Of a stretch of DNA of 64,000 nt, positions 50,787 to 59,703 are shown in pieces. The DNA is from an uncultured Clostridia bacterium (lineage in GTDB: Bacteria > Bacillota > Clostridia > Christensenellales > Borkfalkiaceae). Below the pieces are notes generated by a model. The model was not told the origin of the DNA. It was given only the letters and a program-made list of their open reading frames with translations, and ran no database searches. The stretch covers positions 1 to 64,000 of the forward strand of contig CALVST010000004.1 in assembly GCA_944359365.1 (NCBI GenBank), given 5' to 3'. The position numbers and the translations under genes were made by a program. Positions within the stretch are counted from its first letter, which is position 1. Each line of letters opens with the position of its first letter.

Positions 50787-51200
50787 ATGAACGATACAGA
50801 AATAACGCAAAAATATCAAACCGTATACAATTTTTTAAACGGAAAGGGTATCATGGAATTGCGCTCTTATGGACGGGCATTCGGGGTGCAAGCGCCGACA
50901 ACGAAAAGGAAACAAGATTTAATAGTAGAAATAATTAAGATGGCGGCGGGTATTGAATCTAAAACTTATTTTTCAAGGAGAGGTGCAAAGGTACGGGCAA
51001 AACCGATCGCAGACGGAGAAGTAAAAGAATTGATCGCCATGCTGAGTGCAAATCGTGAATCGCAACCTAAGAAAAATGAGTCGAGGGAAATTCCTTTAAG
51101 AGGCAAACCGAAACTATACAGTATATATGGCGAGTTAAAGATACGGGGAGACGGTTCATTTAGTTTATCGATTGAGGGAGAGCCGGAAAAAACAGATTGA
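50787..51200 (+). CDS. unknown protein divergent from the HTH regulator
   Basis: A 137-residue basic protein that I do not recognise. The N-terminal segment (about 18-50, GIMELRSYGRAFGVQAP, then RKQDLIVEIIKMA) weakly resembles the helix-extended SAP/Rho-N fold used for nucleic-acid binding. The C terminus reads KPKLYSIYGELKIRGDG and is predicted as beta strands. It starts 9 bp after AAAGGAGA. Its partner is the divergent regulator with the GTTAAC boxes. The pair is AT-rich and has no phage or transposon genes nearby. Confidence 0.6.
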   Translation: MNDTEITQKYQTVYNFLNGKGIMELRSYGRAFGVQAPTTKRKQDLIVEIIKMAAGIESKTYFSRRGAKVRAKPIADGEVKELIAMLSANRESQPKKNESREIPLRGKPKLYSIYGELKIRGDGSFSLSIEGEPEKTD

Positions 51201-51373
51201 CGGCATAGGAACGTCATAGATTTGCAGATTTCGTTGCGGCGGGGTATATTCTTCCCGCATTCGGGGCAAAATTGAAGAGGAAGGCATCCTGCCGCAGAAC
51301 ACGCGGGCGCCGTTTTTACATATTATGAACGGAGGGGTGTTTTCCGAAAGATAAGATCTGCGAGGTCATAAAA

Positions 51374-51730
51374 ATGGAAATTCACAGGGGAGAACTCTAC
51401 TATGCCGACCTCAGCCCCGTGGTGGGCAGCGAACAGGGCGGCGTGCGTCCCGTGCTGGTGGTGCAAAACGATATCGGGAACAAATATTCCCCGACGATCA
51501 TTGCCGCAGCCGTCACGAGCAAGATCAACAAGGCGAAGCTCCCCACCCACATCGAACTGCCTTCGGCGAGTTACGGGCTCGCCAAAGACTCGGTCATCCT
51601 GCTCGAACAGATACGCACGCTCGACAAGCGCCGCCTGAAAGAGCGGATCGGGGAGCTTCCCGAAAAGACCATGCGGCGGGTAGACGGGGCGCTGCTGATC
51701 AGTTTGGGTTGCAAAGCCCAAACGCCGTAA
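51374..51730 (+). CDS. MazF/PemK-type endoribonuclease toxin
   Basis: A 118-residue toxin-like RNase of the MazF (EndoA/NdoA) family. It has [20 protein letters not shown], the conserved RPVLVVQND and ITSK-type strand (AAAVTSKI), and IRTLDKRRL. Such toxins cut single-stranded RNA at short motifs. An antitoxin gene normally lies just upstream. The 173 bp before it contain no credible antitoxin frame, so this copy may be unpaired, or its antitoxin is encoded elsewhere. A terminator hairpin follows at 51736-51763. Confidence 0.88.
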   Translation: MEIHRGELYYADLSPVVGSEQGGVRPVLVVQNDIGNKYSPTIIAAAVTSKINKAKLPTHIELPSASYGLAKDSVILLEQIRTLDKRRLKERIGELPEKTMRRVDGALLISLGCKAQTP

Positions 51731-51735
51731 CATCG

Positions 51736-51763
51736 GGGCGGAAGCGTATGCTTCCGCCCTTTT
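51736..51763 (+). terminator. terminator of the MazF gene
   Basis: GGGCGGAAGC, loop GTAT, GCTTCCGCCC, then TTTT. Confidence 0.85.
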
Positions 51764-51825
51764 CCGCGCCTTTTTCGGGAGAAATAGGGCTAAAATAAAA
51801 ATTTCGGACAAAAGGCGCAAAAGCC

Positions 51826-51854
51826 TTTAATTTTTTGCGCTGTTATGGTATAAT
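51826..51854 (+). promoter_or_regulatory. promoter of the lgt operon
   Basis: TTTAAT (51826-51831), 17 bp, TATAAT (51849-51854), about 65 bp before lgt. Confidence 0.5.
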
Positions 51855-51918
51855 AAAACCATATTCAAATTTTCAGCCGCCGCGCGGCATGCGCCGCACG
51901 GCAAACGGAGTGGCTTAT

Positions 51919-52932
51919 ATGACAGCTTCGCTGCTTGCGTCGGACAATCCCGGCATCACGATCTTCGGTTTTACCATCTATTATTATGCCATCATCATCG
52001 TATGCGGGATCATTTTGGCGACGGTCGTCGTCGCCGTGCTTTTCAAGCGCCGCAATATCCCCGTGGACTGGACGCTCGATCTGTTCATCTGCATCCTGCC
52101 CATCGGCATCATCGGCGCGCGGACGTATTACTGCGCCTTTTACGGCAACATGAGCGAGTGGATCAACTTCCGCGACGGCGGGCTCGCCATTTACGGCGGC
52201 ATCATCGGCGGTGCCATCGGCGTCGTCGTGTTCTGCCTCATCCATAAAATCAGTTTCTGGCGGGTGGCAGACTGCCTCGTGCCCGGCGTCATCCTCGCGC
52301 AGGGCATCGGCAGATGGGGCAACTTCGCCAATCAGGAAGCGTACGGCAACCCCGTTACCAACCCGAGCCTGCAATGGTTTCCTTATGCGGTGAATATAGA
52401 CGGCTCTTGGTATCAGGCGACTTTCTTTTATGAGAGCATGTCTTGCCTCATTATCTTCGCCATTTTGTTCACGATAGCGTGGAAATACCGCAAAAAGCCG
52501 AGCGGGCTCGTGTTCTGCGGCTACATCATCCTGTACGGCATCGAGCGCTTTTTCGTCGAAGGGCTGCGCTCGGACAGCCTGTATGTGGGGGACATCCGCG
52601 TTTCGCAGGCGCTTTCCTTCGTATTGGTGCTTGCGGGCATCGCGCTTGTCGTCATGCAGATGTATCTCAACCGCAAAAAACACGGCAGCTGTTTCGGCGC
52701 TAAAATAGGCGAACCGCTCGCCATCATGCCGAAGTACTACACAAAGGAACAGCGCAAAAAGATGGAAGAGGCGCGCCTTGCCAAAGAGCGTGCGGCAAAA
52801 GCCGCGAAAGAGGCGGAGGAAAAGAAAGTCGCTTCGGCGCGGGCGGAAGCCGGGGCTGCGCCCTCGGAAAACGCGGCGCCGCCCGAGGTTGATAGCACTT
52901 CTGAATCCGGCGATGAAGGAAAAGAGGAATAA
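51919..52932 (+). CDS. lgt: prolipoprotein diacylglyceryl transferase
   Basis: Lgt moves a diacylglyceryl group to the lipobox cysteine of prolipoproteins. The 337-residue protein has seven hydrophobic segments and the Lgt motif GRWGNFANQEAYG, whose Arg/Asn are catalytic, and YGIERFFVEGLRSD. After about residue 275 comes an unusual charged tail of some 60 residues rich in Lys, Glu and Ala (MEEARLAKERAAKAAKEAEE) and then acidic. The start at 51919 follows ACGGAG. It heads an operon leading to lspA. Confidence 0.92.
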   Translation: MTASLLASDNPGITIFGFTIYYYAIIIVCGIILATVVVAVLFKRRNIPVDWTLDLFICILPIGIIGARTYYCAFYGNMSEWINFRDGGLAIYGGIIGGAIGVVVFCLIHKISFWRVADCLVPGVILAQGIGRWGNFANQEAYGNPVTNPSLQWFPYAVNIDGSWYQATFFYESMSCLIIFAILFTIAWKYRKKPSGLVFCGYIILYGIERFFVEGLRSDSLYVGDIRVSQALSFVLVLAGIALVVMQMYLNRKKHGSCFGAKIGEPLAIMPKYYTKEQRKKMEEARLAKERAAKAAKEAEEKKVASARAEAGAAPSENAAPPEVDSTSESGDEGKEE

Positions 52933-52936
52933 CGGA

Positions 52937-54382
52937 ATGCGCACGCACGATCTTACCCTTCTCACCGACCTTTATCAGCTCACCATGATGAACGGGTATC
53001 TGAAAAACGGCAAGGAAAAAGACATAGCCGTTTTCGACCTGTTTTTCCGCCGCAACAGCGTCATCACCTATTCGGTCGCGGCAGGGTTGGAGCAGGCGGT
53101 CGAATACATCCGAAACATTCATTTTACCGAAAGCGATATAAAATATCTGCGTTCGCTGGGGCTGTTTGACGAGGATTTTCTCGCATACCTGAAAGATTTC
53201 CGCTTTACGGGCGACCTGTACGCGGTGCCCGAGGGAACGCTCGTGTTTCCCGAAGAACCCATACTCACCGTCCGCGCGCCGCTGTGCGAGGCGCAGCTTC
53301 TGGAAACGGCGCTTTTGAACATCGTCAATCATCAGACGCTCATCGCCACAAAATCCGCCAAGGTCGCTTACGCGGCAAAGAGGGATACGGTCATGGAATT
53401 CGGCCTGCGCCGCGCGCAGGGGCCTGACGCGGGCGTTTACGGCGCACGCGCATCCGTCATCGGCGGCTGTACTTCCACGTCAGACGTGCTCGCGGGCAAG
53501 CTGTTCGGCATCCCCGTCGCGGGGACGCACGCGCACAGCTGGGTGATGAACTTCCCTTCCGAATACGAGGCTTTTCTCGCATACGCGGAACTTTTCCCCG
53601 ACGCCTGCCTGTTGCTTGTAGACACTTACGACACACTCAAAAGCGGCGTTCCCAACGCCATCAAGGTGTTCGATCTGCTCCGCGCGAAGGGGCACGAACC
53701 GAAGGGCATACGGCTGGACAGCGGCGACCTCGCATATTTGTCCAAGCAGGCGCGCAAAATGCTTGACGACGCGGGCTATCCGAACGCCATCATCTGCGCA
53801 TCGGGCGACCTCGACGAATACCTCATCACTTCCCTCAAAAACCAAGGCGCGAAAATAGACCTTTGGGGGGTGGGGACAAAGCTCATCACAAGTGCGGACA
53901 TGCCCGCTCTCGGCGGCGTATACAAACTTTCGGCGCTTTACCCGAAGGAAGGGGGCGAGATCCCCAAAATAAAGTTGTCGGACAATTCCGACAAGATCAC
54001 CAATCCCGCATTCAAAGACGTGTACCGCATCTACGACAACAAGACGGGCAAAGCGGAAGCAGACCTCATCGTCGTGCGGGGGGAGAAGATCGACGAGAGC
54101 AAGCCGCTCACCGTATTCCATCCCAAAGAAACATGGAAGAGGACGACCTTTACCGATTATACGGCGCGCCCGCTTACCGTAAAGGTGATGGAAAAGGGAG
54201 AGCTTGTTTATAAACTTCCTTCCCTGAAAGATATTTCCGCATATGCGGAAAGGGAAAAAGAGAGCTTTTGGGACGAATACAAGCGGCTGGACAACCCGCA
54301 CGTCTACAAAGTAGACCTCTCGCAGAAGTTATACGATATCAAAAATGCGCTCATAACGGAGATACGGAGCAAAAATGGCTAA
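52937..54382 (+). CDS. pncB: nicotinate phosphoribosyltransferase
   Basis: PncB makes nicotinate mononucleotide from nicotinate and PRPP in the NAD salvage pathway. The 481-residue protein aligns from [20 protein letters not shown]. It has the catalytic His segment GTHAHSWVM and the PRPP/phosphate region [16 protein letters not shown], plus [14 protein letters not shown]. Its start at 52937 is 5 bp after the lgt stop and follows AGAGGA. A longer frame from 52778 runs back through lgt and is not used. It overlaps the next gene by 8 bp. Confidence 0.94.
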   Translation: MRTHDLTLLTDLYQLTMMNGYLKNGKEKDIAVFDLFFRRNSVITYSVAAGLEQAVEYIRNIHFTESDIKYLRSLGLFDEDFLAYLKDFRFTGDLYAVPEGTLVFPEEPILTVRAPLCEAQLLETALLNIVNHQTLIATKSAKVAYAAKRDTVMEFGLRRAQGPDAGVYGARASVIGGCTSTSDVLAGKLFGIPVAGTHAHSWVMNFPSEYEAFLAYAELFPDACLLLVDTYDTLKSGVPNAIKVFDLLRAKGHEPKGIRLDSGDLAYLSKQARKMLDDAGYPNAIICASGDLDEYLITSLKNQGAKIDLWGVGTKLITSADMPALGGVYKLSALYPKEGGEIPKIKLSDNSDKITNPAFKDVYRIYDNKTGKAEADLIVVRGEKIDESKPLTVFHPKETWKRTTFTDYTARPLTVKVMEKGELVYKLPSLKDISAYAEREKESFWDEYKRLDNPHVYKVDLSQKLYDIKNALITEIRSKNG

Positions 54383-54950
54383 AAAACTTTCGCAACAGGA
54401 AACGGAAAAGCTGATAGGGGGCATCCGCGAAGCATACGAGGCGAAAATACGACAGCTCAACTACCGCATCGAAAGCCTGAACACGGAAAACAGGAATCTG
54501 CGCGCGTCGCTCGCGGAATACAAGAACAAGGAAAGTAAGGTGGGCAAAGCCATCGTGCATGCGGAAGAGAAGGGGGAAGAGATCGTCCGCCTTTACCGCA
54601 TGACCGCGGAGACCGAGCTGAAAACGCTCAAACTGTTTTCGGAAAAGTGGAAAAAGCTGGCGGAAGAGATGCTCGGCGTCTTTCCGCAGGGCGAGGCGGA
54701 AAAATACATGGCGTTTGCCGACGAACTTGCCGCGCTGCTCGGCAAGGAAGAGGGGCACTTTCTGCCCCGCGAAGAGAAGCAGGCGCAAAAAGAGGAATTC
54801 GATCCGAAGGCCATCATCGGCAGGTATATGGAGGACGAGGAGGAAACGGGCTTCAACCTTGACGACGTTTTAAACCCCAAGGGGGAACTCGACCTTGCAA
54901 AGCTCTGCCGCGGGCTGGGGCTGATGGACGATCCCGAAACGAATACATAA
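54375..54950 (+). CDS. coiled-coil protein, unknown
   Basis: A 191-residue protein that I do not recognise. Residues 5-60 form a heptad-like helix (KIRQLNYRIESLNTENRNLR), followed by another helix around 75-110 with KTLKLFSEKWKKLAEE. The C-terminal third is acidic (YMEDEEETGFNLDD). It recalls short DivIVA/GpsB-like coiled-coil proteins in form only. It is translationally coupled to pncB and followed 15 bp later by lspA, so it shares their operon. Confidence 0.6.
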   Translation: MAKKLSQQETEKLIGGIREAYEAKIRQLNYRIESLNTENRNLRASLAEYKNKESKVGKAIVHAEEKGEEIVRLYRMTAETELKTLKLFSEKWKKLAEEMLGVFPQGEAEKYMAFADELAALLGKEEGHFLPREEKQAQKEEFDPKAIIGRYMEDEEETGFNLDDVLNPKGELDLAKLCRGLGLMDDPETNT

Positions 54951-54965
54951 TCAAGGAAAAATATC

Positions 54966-55571
54966 ATGTCTTACGCAATTTTGTTTTTCGTTCTGGTGCT
55001 TTTGGATCAGATCACCAAGGCGCTCGCCTATGCGCTGGAAGTGCAGGGCATAGCCATCATTCCTGGGTATTTAGAGATCGATATGCTCGGCGACAAGGGC
55101 GCGCCCGAACTGAATACGGGCATGTCGTTCGGCATCGCGGGCGACGAGCCGTGGGCGATACCGGTGTTCATCGCCGTTACCTGCGTTGCGCTCGTCATAT
55201 TCCTGATCGCGGTGGTGAAACTTCCTGCAAAAAAGCGTTTCCTGCGCGTTTCCATCGTGTTTATCATGGCGGGGGCGGCGGGCAACCTGATCGACCGCGC
55301 CGTGCTGGAAGGCGTGCGCGATTTCATTTATATGAATCTGGGCTTTACCTCTTTTTGGAACAACGTGGCGGATCTCGTCATCACGGCGGGGGCGGTCATG
55401 TTCATTCTCGCGTTGCTGTTCGTAGACGACGACGCGCTTTTCCGTTTCGGCAAAAAGAAGAAAGAGGAAGAAAAATCGCTCGAAGAAGCTGCCGCGAGCC
55501 TGCCCGAGGGGCAGGACGCCGTCGGTTCCGATGTGGGCGAAGGTGCGGAAACCGCGAATAAAAGGGAATGA
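54966..55571 (+). CDS. lspA: lipoprotein signal peptidase
   Basis: LspA removes the signal peptide from diacylglyceryl-modified prolipoproteins, acting after Lgt. The 201-residue protein has four hydrophobic segments and the catalytic Asp pair: GNLIDR and NVADLVI. LDQITKALAYA at the N terminus is also typical. Like Lgt it carries a charged tail (about 160-201; KKKEEEKSLEEAAAS) not needed for the active site. It overlaps rluD by 4 bp. Confidence 0.93.
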   Translation: MSYAILFFVLVLLDQITKALAYALEVQGIAIIPGYLEIDMLGDKGAPELNTGMSFGIAGDEPWAIPVFIAVTCVALVIFLIAVVKLPAKKRFLRVSIVFIMAGAAGNLIDRAVLEGVRDFIYMNLGFTSFWNNVADLVITAGAVMFILALLFVDDDALFRFGKKKKEEEKSLEEAAASLPEGQDAVGSDVGEGAETANKRE

Positions 55572-56488
55572 CGCGCCGAAGTTTCACCGCCGGGAGCGCG
55601 TGCGGGCGCCTGGACGTTTTTCTGAGCGAACAGCTGGGCGTTACCCGTTCAGCGGCAAAAAAGCTCATCGAAGAGGGCGCGGCGACGCTTTCGGGTAAGA
55701 GCGCCAAGCCTTCCGCCCCCGTCAAGGCGGGCGATCTCATCGAGGCGGAAATTCCCGAACCGAAAACTTTGGACCTTGCGCCCGAAGATATCCCCATCGA
55801 CATCGTTTACGAAGACGACGACATAGCCGTGATAAACAAGCCGCAGGGGCTGACCGTACACGCCGGGAACGGGCACCTTTCGGGCACCCTCGTCAACGCG
55901 CTTTTATATCGGCTGAACTCTTTGAGCGGCATAAACGGCGTCGTACGGCCGGGCATCGTGCACAGGATAGATAAAGACACGTCGGGGCTTTTGGTCGTCG
56001 CCAAAAACGATGCGGCGCACCTTTCCCTTTCCGAACAGATCGCGAAAAAGACGTGCGCGCGCGAATATCTTGCCCTGTGCGACGGCATATTTAAGGAAAA
56101 TGCGGGCACCGTAGACACTTACATCGGCAGGCACCCATCCGAGCGCATAAAGATGGCTGTCGTGCCGGCGGGAAAAGGCAGGCGGGCGATCACGCATTAC
56201 AAGGTGTTAAAGCGCTACAAAAAAGGGTATACGCTCGTACATTTTTCGCTGGAAACGGGCAGGACGCACCAGATACGGGTGCATTGCAGGCATTTGGGAC
56301 ACCCGATCGCGGGCGATCCCGTATACGGCGCGAAAAAGCAGAAATTTGAGCTGAACGGGCAGCTGTTGCACGCGTACCGCCTTTCGCTCGATCATCCGAA
56401 AACGGGGGAGCGCATGACTTTCGAAGCGCCCCTTCCCGAACATTTTCAAAGGGTGCTCGACATCCTTGAAAAGGGCGGAACGGAATAG
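55568..56488 (+). CDS. rluD: RluD-type 23S rRNA pseudouridine synthase
   Basis: A pseudouridine synthase of the RluA/RluD group, 306 residues, usually found after lspA as in many Firmicutes. It has an N-terminal S4 domain (about 12-60; FLSEQLGVTRSAAKKLIEEG) and the catalytic Asp in HRIDKDTSGLLVVAKN. GRTHQIRVHCRHLGHPIAGD completes the signature. The exact uridines modified (RluD modifies positions 1911, 1915 and 1917 in E. coli) are inferred from position in the operon only. Confidence 0.88.
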   Translation: MTRRSFTAGSACGRLDVFLSEQLGVTRSAAKKLIEEGAATLSGKSAKPSAPVKAGDLIEAEIPEPKTLDLAPEDIPIDIVYEDDDIAVINKPQGLTVHAGNGHLSGTLVNALLYRLNSLSGINGVVRPGIVHRIDKDTSGLLVVAKNDAAHLSLSEQIAKKTCAREYLALCDGIFKENAGTVDTYIGRHPSERIKMAVVPAGKGRRAITHYKVLKRYKKGYTLVHFSLETGRTHQIRVHCRHLGHPIAGDPVYGAKKQKFELNGQLLHAYRLSLDHPKTGERMTFEAPLPEHFQRVLDILEKGGTE

Positions 56489-56540
56489 AAAGCCCGCGAT
56501 CGTGCGGCAACAAATTTTTCAAAGGTTTGCGAGGTGTAAA

Positions 56541-57074
56541 TTGGTCGTAAAGGGAAAACTGATGGACGCGGGCGGGATGCAGAATACCTTCCGCAGACTG
56601 TCCCATCAGATCATCGAAAAAAACGACGGTGTAGAGAACATCGTGCTGATCGGCATAAAAACGCGCGGCGTTACCGTGGCAAAGCGGGTGCGCGCCATGC
56701 TCGAAGAAATAGAGGGGGTGCGCTTGCCGATGGGGGAATTCGACATAGCGCTGTACCGCGACGACCTCGGCGAAAATGCAGACATCGTCTTTTTGGGCAG
56801 CGAAATAGACTTCGGCGTGGACGGCAAAGACGTGCTGATCTGCGACGACGTGCTGTATACGGGCAGGACGGTGCGCGCAGCCATTTCCGAAGTCATGCAG
56901 CTCGGCCGCCCGAAAAGCGTGCAATTCCTCGCGTTGATCGACCGGGGGCATCGCGAACTTCCCTTCCGCGCCGACTATACGGGCAAGAGCGTGCCCACGG
57001 CGAGAAGAGAGGGAATATCCGTCCATTTTGTCGAAAACGACGGAGAGGACGCCGTTTACATATTGGAAAAATAA
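56541..57074 (+). CDS. pyrR: PyrR bifunctional regulator/uracil phosphoribosyltransferase
   Basis: PyrR binds pyr-operon leader RNA to cause attenuation and has weak UPRTase activity. The 177-residue protein has the PRPP loop VLICDDVLYTGRTVRAA and the flanking RNA-binding regions (RRLSHQIIEKN, DRGHRELPFRADYTG). The start is TTG at 56541 after GAGGTG; an ATG at 56562 would drop the first strand. No pyr biosynthesis genes follow, so regulation would act at other loci. Confidence 0.87.
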   Translation: MVVKGKLMDAGGMQNTFRRLSHQIIEKNDGVENIVLIGIKTRGVTVAKRVRAMLEEIEGVRLPMGEFDIALYRDDLGENADIVFLGSEIDFGVDGKDVLICDDVLYTGRTVRAAISEVMQLGRPKSVQFLALIDRGHRELPFRADYTGKSVPTARREGISVHFVENDGEDAVYILEK

Positions 57075-57093
57075 TTTTTTTGCTTTCACGCGC

Positions 57094-57122
57094 TTGCCAT
57101 ATTCCGCGCGGCGTGGTAAAAT
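57094..57122 (+). promoter_or_regulatory. sigma-A promoter of the small membrane protein gene
   Basis: TTGCCA (57094-57099), 17 bp, TAAAAT (57117-57122), about 30 bp before the ATG at 57152. Confidence 0.6.
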
Positions 57123-57151
57123 AAAAGTGACTTAAAAAAGGAGATATCTTT

Positions 57152-57448
57152 ATGGCTAAAAAACAGAGAACGGAAGGCCAAGCTAAGCGCGATCTCGTCA
57201 AATTCTGCGCCTTTGTGGCGCTCATCGTGGCCGCGTTTACCTTTACCTTCGGCGGATTGTTCAACGGTTCCATCGTAGGCAATATTCTTGATCTGGTCGC
57301 AAAGCTCGCGCTTTTGGTGGCGATCGCATTCCCTGCGTATACTTACAGCAGAGGGCTGGGGCTGGCTTGGCGCATCGTATTCTGGATCGCGCTCGTCATC
57401 TATATCCTCGGCTGCGTGCTCGGTATGCTCAGCATCAACATCGGCTGA
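57152..57448 (+). CDS. small membrane protein, unknown
   Basis: A 98-residue protein with three hydrophobic segments (about 17-38, 45-63 and 70-90) and a basic N-terminal tail (KKQRTEGQAKR). It is not a family I recognise. Its own promoter and an AAGGAG-type ribosome site support expression. A hairpin with a T7 run (57466-57496) follows, so the gene is probably monocistronic. Confidence 0.65.
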   Translation: MAKKQRTEGQAKRDLVKFCAFVALIVAAFTFTFGGLFNGSIVGNILDLVAKLALLVAIAFPAYTYSRGLGLAWRIVFWIALVIYILGCVLGMLSINIG

Positions 57449-57465
57449 AAAACAGAAAGCAAAAA

Positions 57466-57496
57466 GCGGTTTGCCCGTCGGCAGGCCGTTTTTTTC
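57466..57496 (+). terminator. terminator before der
   Basis: An imperfect stem (CGGTTTGCC / GGCAGGCCG around CGTC) is followed by T7. The der -35 box starts directly after it. Confidence 0.55.
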
Positions 57497-57525
57497 TTTA
57501 CAAAAGGGCGCAAAAAAGATATAAT
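57497..57525 (+). promoter_or_regulatory. sigma-A promoter of der
   Basis: TTTACA (57497-57502), 17 bp, TATAAT (57520-57525), about 25 bp before the der ATG. Confidence 0.75.
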
Positions 57526-57550
57526 AATAGAAAAAACGGGAGCGAAAGAT

Positions 57551-58882
57551 ATGTCCGCGAACCCTCTCATTGCAATCGTGGGGCGGCCCAACGTGGGCAA
57601 GAGCACCCTCTTCAATAAAATAGCGGGAAGGAAAATTTCCATTACCGAAAACAGACCGGGCGTCACGCGCGACAGGCTGTATGCCGACGCCGAATGGCGG
57701 GGCAAAAAATTCACCGTAGTGGATACGGGCGGCATCGAGCTCGATTCCGAAGACACGATGTGGAAGGAAATACTGCGGCAGGCGGACGCCGCCATCGACA
57801 TGGCGGACGTCATTTTGCTCATGGTGGACGGCAAAGAAGAGCTGACCTCTTCCGACTACGACGTTGCGGATAAACTGCGCCGCAGCAAAAAGCCGGTCAT
57901 CCTCGTCGTCAATAAGGTGGATAATTTTTCGCACGACAAGCTGTTCGATTATTACGCGCTCGGGCTCGGCGAACCTTACGCCGTTTCCGCCGAGCATTCG
58001 CAGGGCATCGGCGACGTGCTCGACGAGGCGCTCGCCTTTTTCGGGGAAGGGGAACAGGAAGACGCGGAACGTTTGAAGATCGCCGTGGTCGGAAAACCCA
58101 ACGCCGGCAAGAGCAGCCTCGTCAACCGCATACTCGGCTTTGAAAGGACGATCGTCACGAACATCGCGGGCACCACGCGCGATGCGATAGACACGCCCTT
58201 CGAGCTGGACGGGCAAAAATATACCATTATAGACACGGCAGGCATCCGCAAAAAGAAAAACGTCAGCGACGACGTGGAGTATTACAGCGTGCTGCGCGCC
58301 TTCGACGCGGTGCGCCGCGCGGACGTATGCCTCATCGTTGTGGACAGCTGCGAGGGGCTGACCGAGCAGGACGTGAAGATCGCCGGCTATGTGCACGAAC
58401 AGGGCAAGCCTTCGGTCGTCGTCATGAACAAGTGGGATCTCATCGAAAAGGACACGAAAACGGTCAACAAATTCGAGGAAAAGCTGAAAGCCGACCTCAA
58501 ATTCATGGACTATTATCAGTCGGTATATATATCCGCAAAGACGGGGCAGCGGGCGGAAAAAGTGTTGAAATTTGCGCGGGAAGTGTTTGCGCGTGCGAAC
58601 TTCCGCGTTCCCACGGGCACGCTGAACGATCTGATCTTGGACGCCGTGCGCACCAACGAACCGCCTTCGTACAACGGCAGAAGGCTGAAAATATACTATT
58701 GCAATCAGCCGACCGTATGCCCGCCCACCTTCGTCATGTTCGTGAACGATGCGGAGCTGATGCACTTTTCCTATAAACGGTATCTTGAAAACGTTCTGCG
58801 CCGCGCCTTCGACTTTTCGGGCACGCCCATACGCATCGCGGCGCGCGGAAAGGGCGAAAACGACGGCGGTTTGATGGGGTAA
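57551..58882 (+). CDS. der: ribosome-associated GTPase Der (EngA)
   Basis: Der is an essential GTPase with two tandem G domains that helps 50S assembly. In the 443-residue protein the first domain has GRPNVGKST, DTGG and NKVD; the second has GKPNAGKSS, DTAG and NKWD. A KH-like domain (about 350-440) completes it. The start follows GGAGCG. It is next to plsY in the same direction. Confidence 0.97.
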   Translation: MSANPLIAIVGRPNVGKSTLFNKIAGRKISITENRPGVTRDRLYADAEWRGKKFTVVDTGGIELDSEDTMWKEILRQADAAIDMADVILLMVDGKEELTSSDYDVADKLRRSKKPVILVVNKVDNFSHDKLFDYYALGLGEPYAVSAEHSQGIGDVLDEALAFFGEGEQEDAERLKIAVVGKPNAGKSSLVNRILGFERTIVTNIAGTTRDAIDTPFELDGQKYTIIDTAGIRKKKNVSDDVEYYSVLRAFDAVRRADVCLIVVDSCEGLTEQDVKIAGYVHEQGKPSVVVMNKWDLIEKDTKTVNKFEEKLKADLKFMDYYQSVYISAKTGQRAEKVLKFAREVFARANFRVPTGTLNDLILDAVRTNEPPSYNGRRLKIYYCNQPTVCPPTFVMFVNDAELMHFSYKRYLENVLRRAFDFSGTPIRIAARGKGENDGGLMG

Positions 58883-58892
58883 AGGGAACAGT

Positions 58893-59627
58893 ATGAAAGA
58901 ACTAGCATTTTCGGATATCTGGTATTGGTTCATCGTGATGGCAGTCGTCTCTTACTTCGTCGGCTGTTTCAACTTTGCCCTGCTCATTTCCAAAATAAAG
59001 CATAAAGACGTGCGCAAGATGGGGAGCGGAAACCCGGGCACGATGAACATGAGCCGCCAGTTCGGGCTGAAAATAGGCGCGCTCACCCTGTTTTGCGATA
59101 TGATAAAGGGCGGCATCCCGCTCCTGATCGCGTATTTCATATTTAAAGATCATTGTTTTGCGGGGACGGACGTGCTCGTTTCCGACCTCGCGCGGTATGT
59201 GTGCGGGGTATCCGTCATCATCGGGCACATCTATCCCGTAACGATGAAGTTCAAGGGGGGCAAAGGGATCGCGTCTACCCTCGGCATGTATTCTTTCGCG
59301 CTCGTGCTCGAAACGCAGTATCCGTGGATGATCGCCCTCGTTCTGGGCATCCTCGTGCTCACCTTATTCTATATATGGGCGAGCGAGTGGGGGTCCATGG
59401 GCTCGCTGTTGGGGGTAAGCCTTCTGGCGCTCGTGCAGGCGCTCATCTTCTATTTCAGGTATCGCGGGGAACTTACAGATCCGTTCGTGATCGCGCTGTT
59501 CATGCTTTTGCTGCTCGACTGCCTGCTCACATGGTTCGCGCACCGCAAAAATATTGCCGCGCTCCTTTCGGGAGAAGAGCACCATACGTCCGTCAAAAAA
59601 CTTTCGCACGGCAAAAAGGACAGCTGA
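58893..59627 (+). CDS. plsY: acyl-phosphate glycerol-3-phosphate acyltransferase
   Basis: PlsY transfers the acyl chain from acyl-phosphate to sn-glycerol-3-phosphate, the first membrane step of phospholipid synthesis, and uses the product of GpsA. The 244-residue membrane protein has five hydrophobic segments. It has the motifs GSGNPGTMNMSR (phosphate-loop motif 1, here with Met where most have Thr), HIYPVTMKFKGGKGIAS and EWGSMGSLLG. It lies 10 bp after der. The C-terminal tail ends in charged residues. Confidence 0.9.
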   Translation: MKELAFSDIWYWFIVMAVVSYFVGCFNFALLISKIKHKDVRKMGSGNPGTMNMSRQFGLKIGALTLFCDMIKGGIPLLIAYFIFKDHCFAGTDVLVSDLARYVCGVSVIIGHIYPVTMKFKGGKGIASTLGMYSFALVLETQYPWMIALVLGILVLTLFYIWASEWGSMGSLLGVSLLALVQALIFYFRYRGELTDPFVIALFMLLLLDCLLTWFAHRKNIAALLSGEEHHTSVKKLSHGKKDS

Positions 59628-59659
59628 ACGCGAAATTGGTCTAAACCGAATAAAGCCTT

Positions 59660-59692
59660 CATATACTAAACTGTAAAAAGGGTATAGGGAGG
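59660..59692 (+). promoter_or_regulatory. possible sigma-E-type promoter element and ribosome site of spoIVA
   Basis: CATATACT (59660-59667) is close to the sporulation sigma-E -10 consensus CATACANT. A clear -35 match 14 bp upstream is not visible (GTCTAAA at 59639-59645 is weak). AGGGAGG at 59686-59692 is the ribosome site. Confidence 0.35.
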
Positions 59693-59703
59693 CTTTTTTT
59701 CGT

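Noticed and set aside
57086..58933. A 615-codon minus-strand frame opposite der
   Set aside because: Antisense shadow of der, Arg/His-rich and without any motif.
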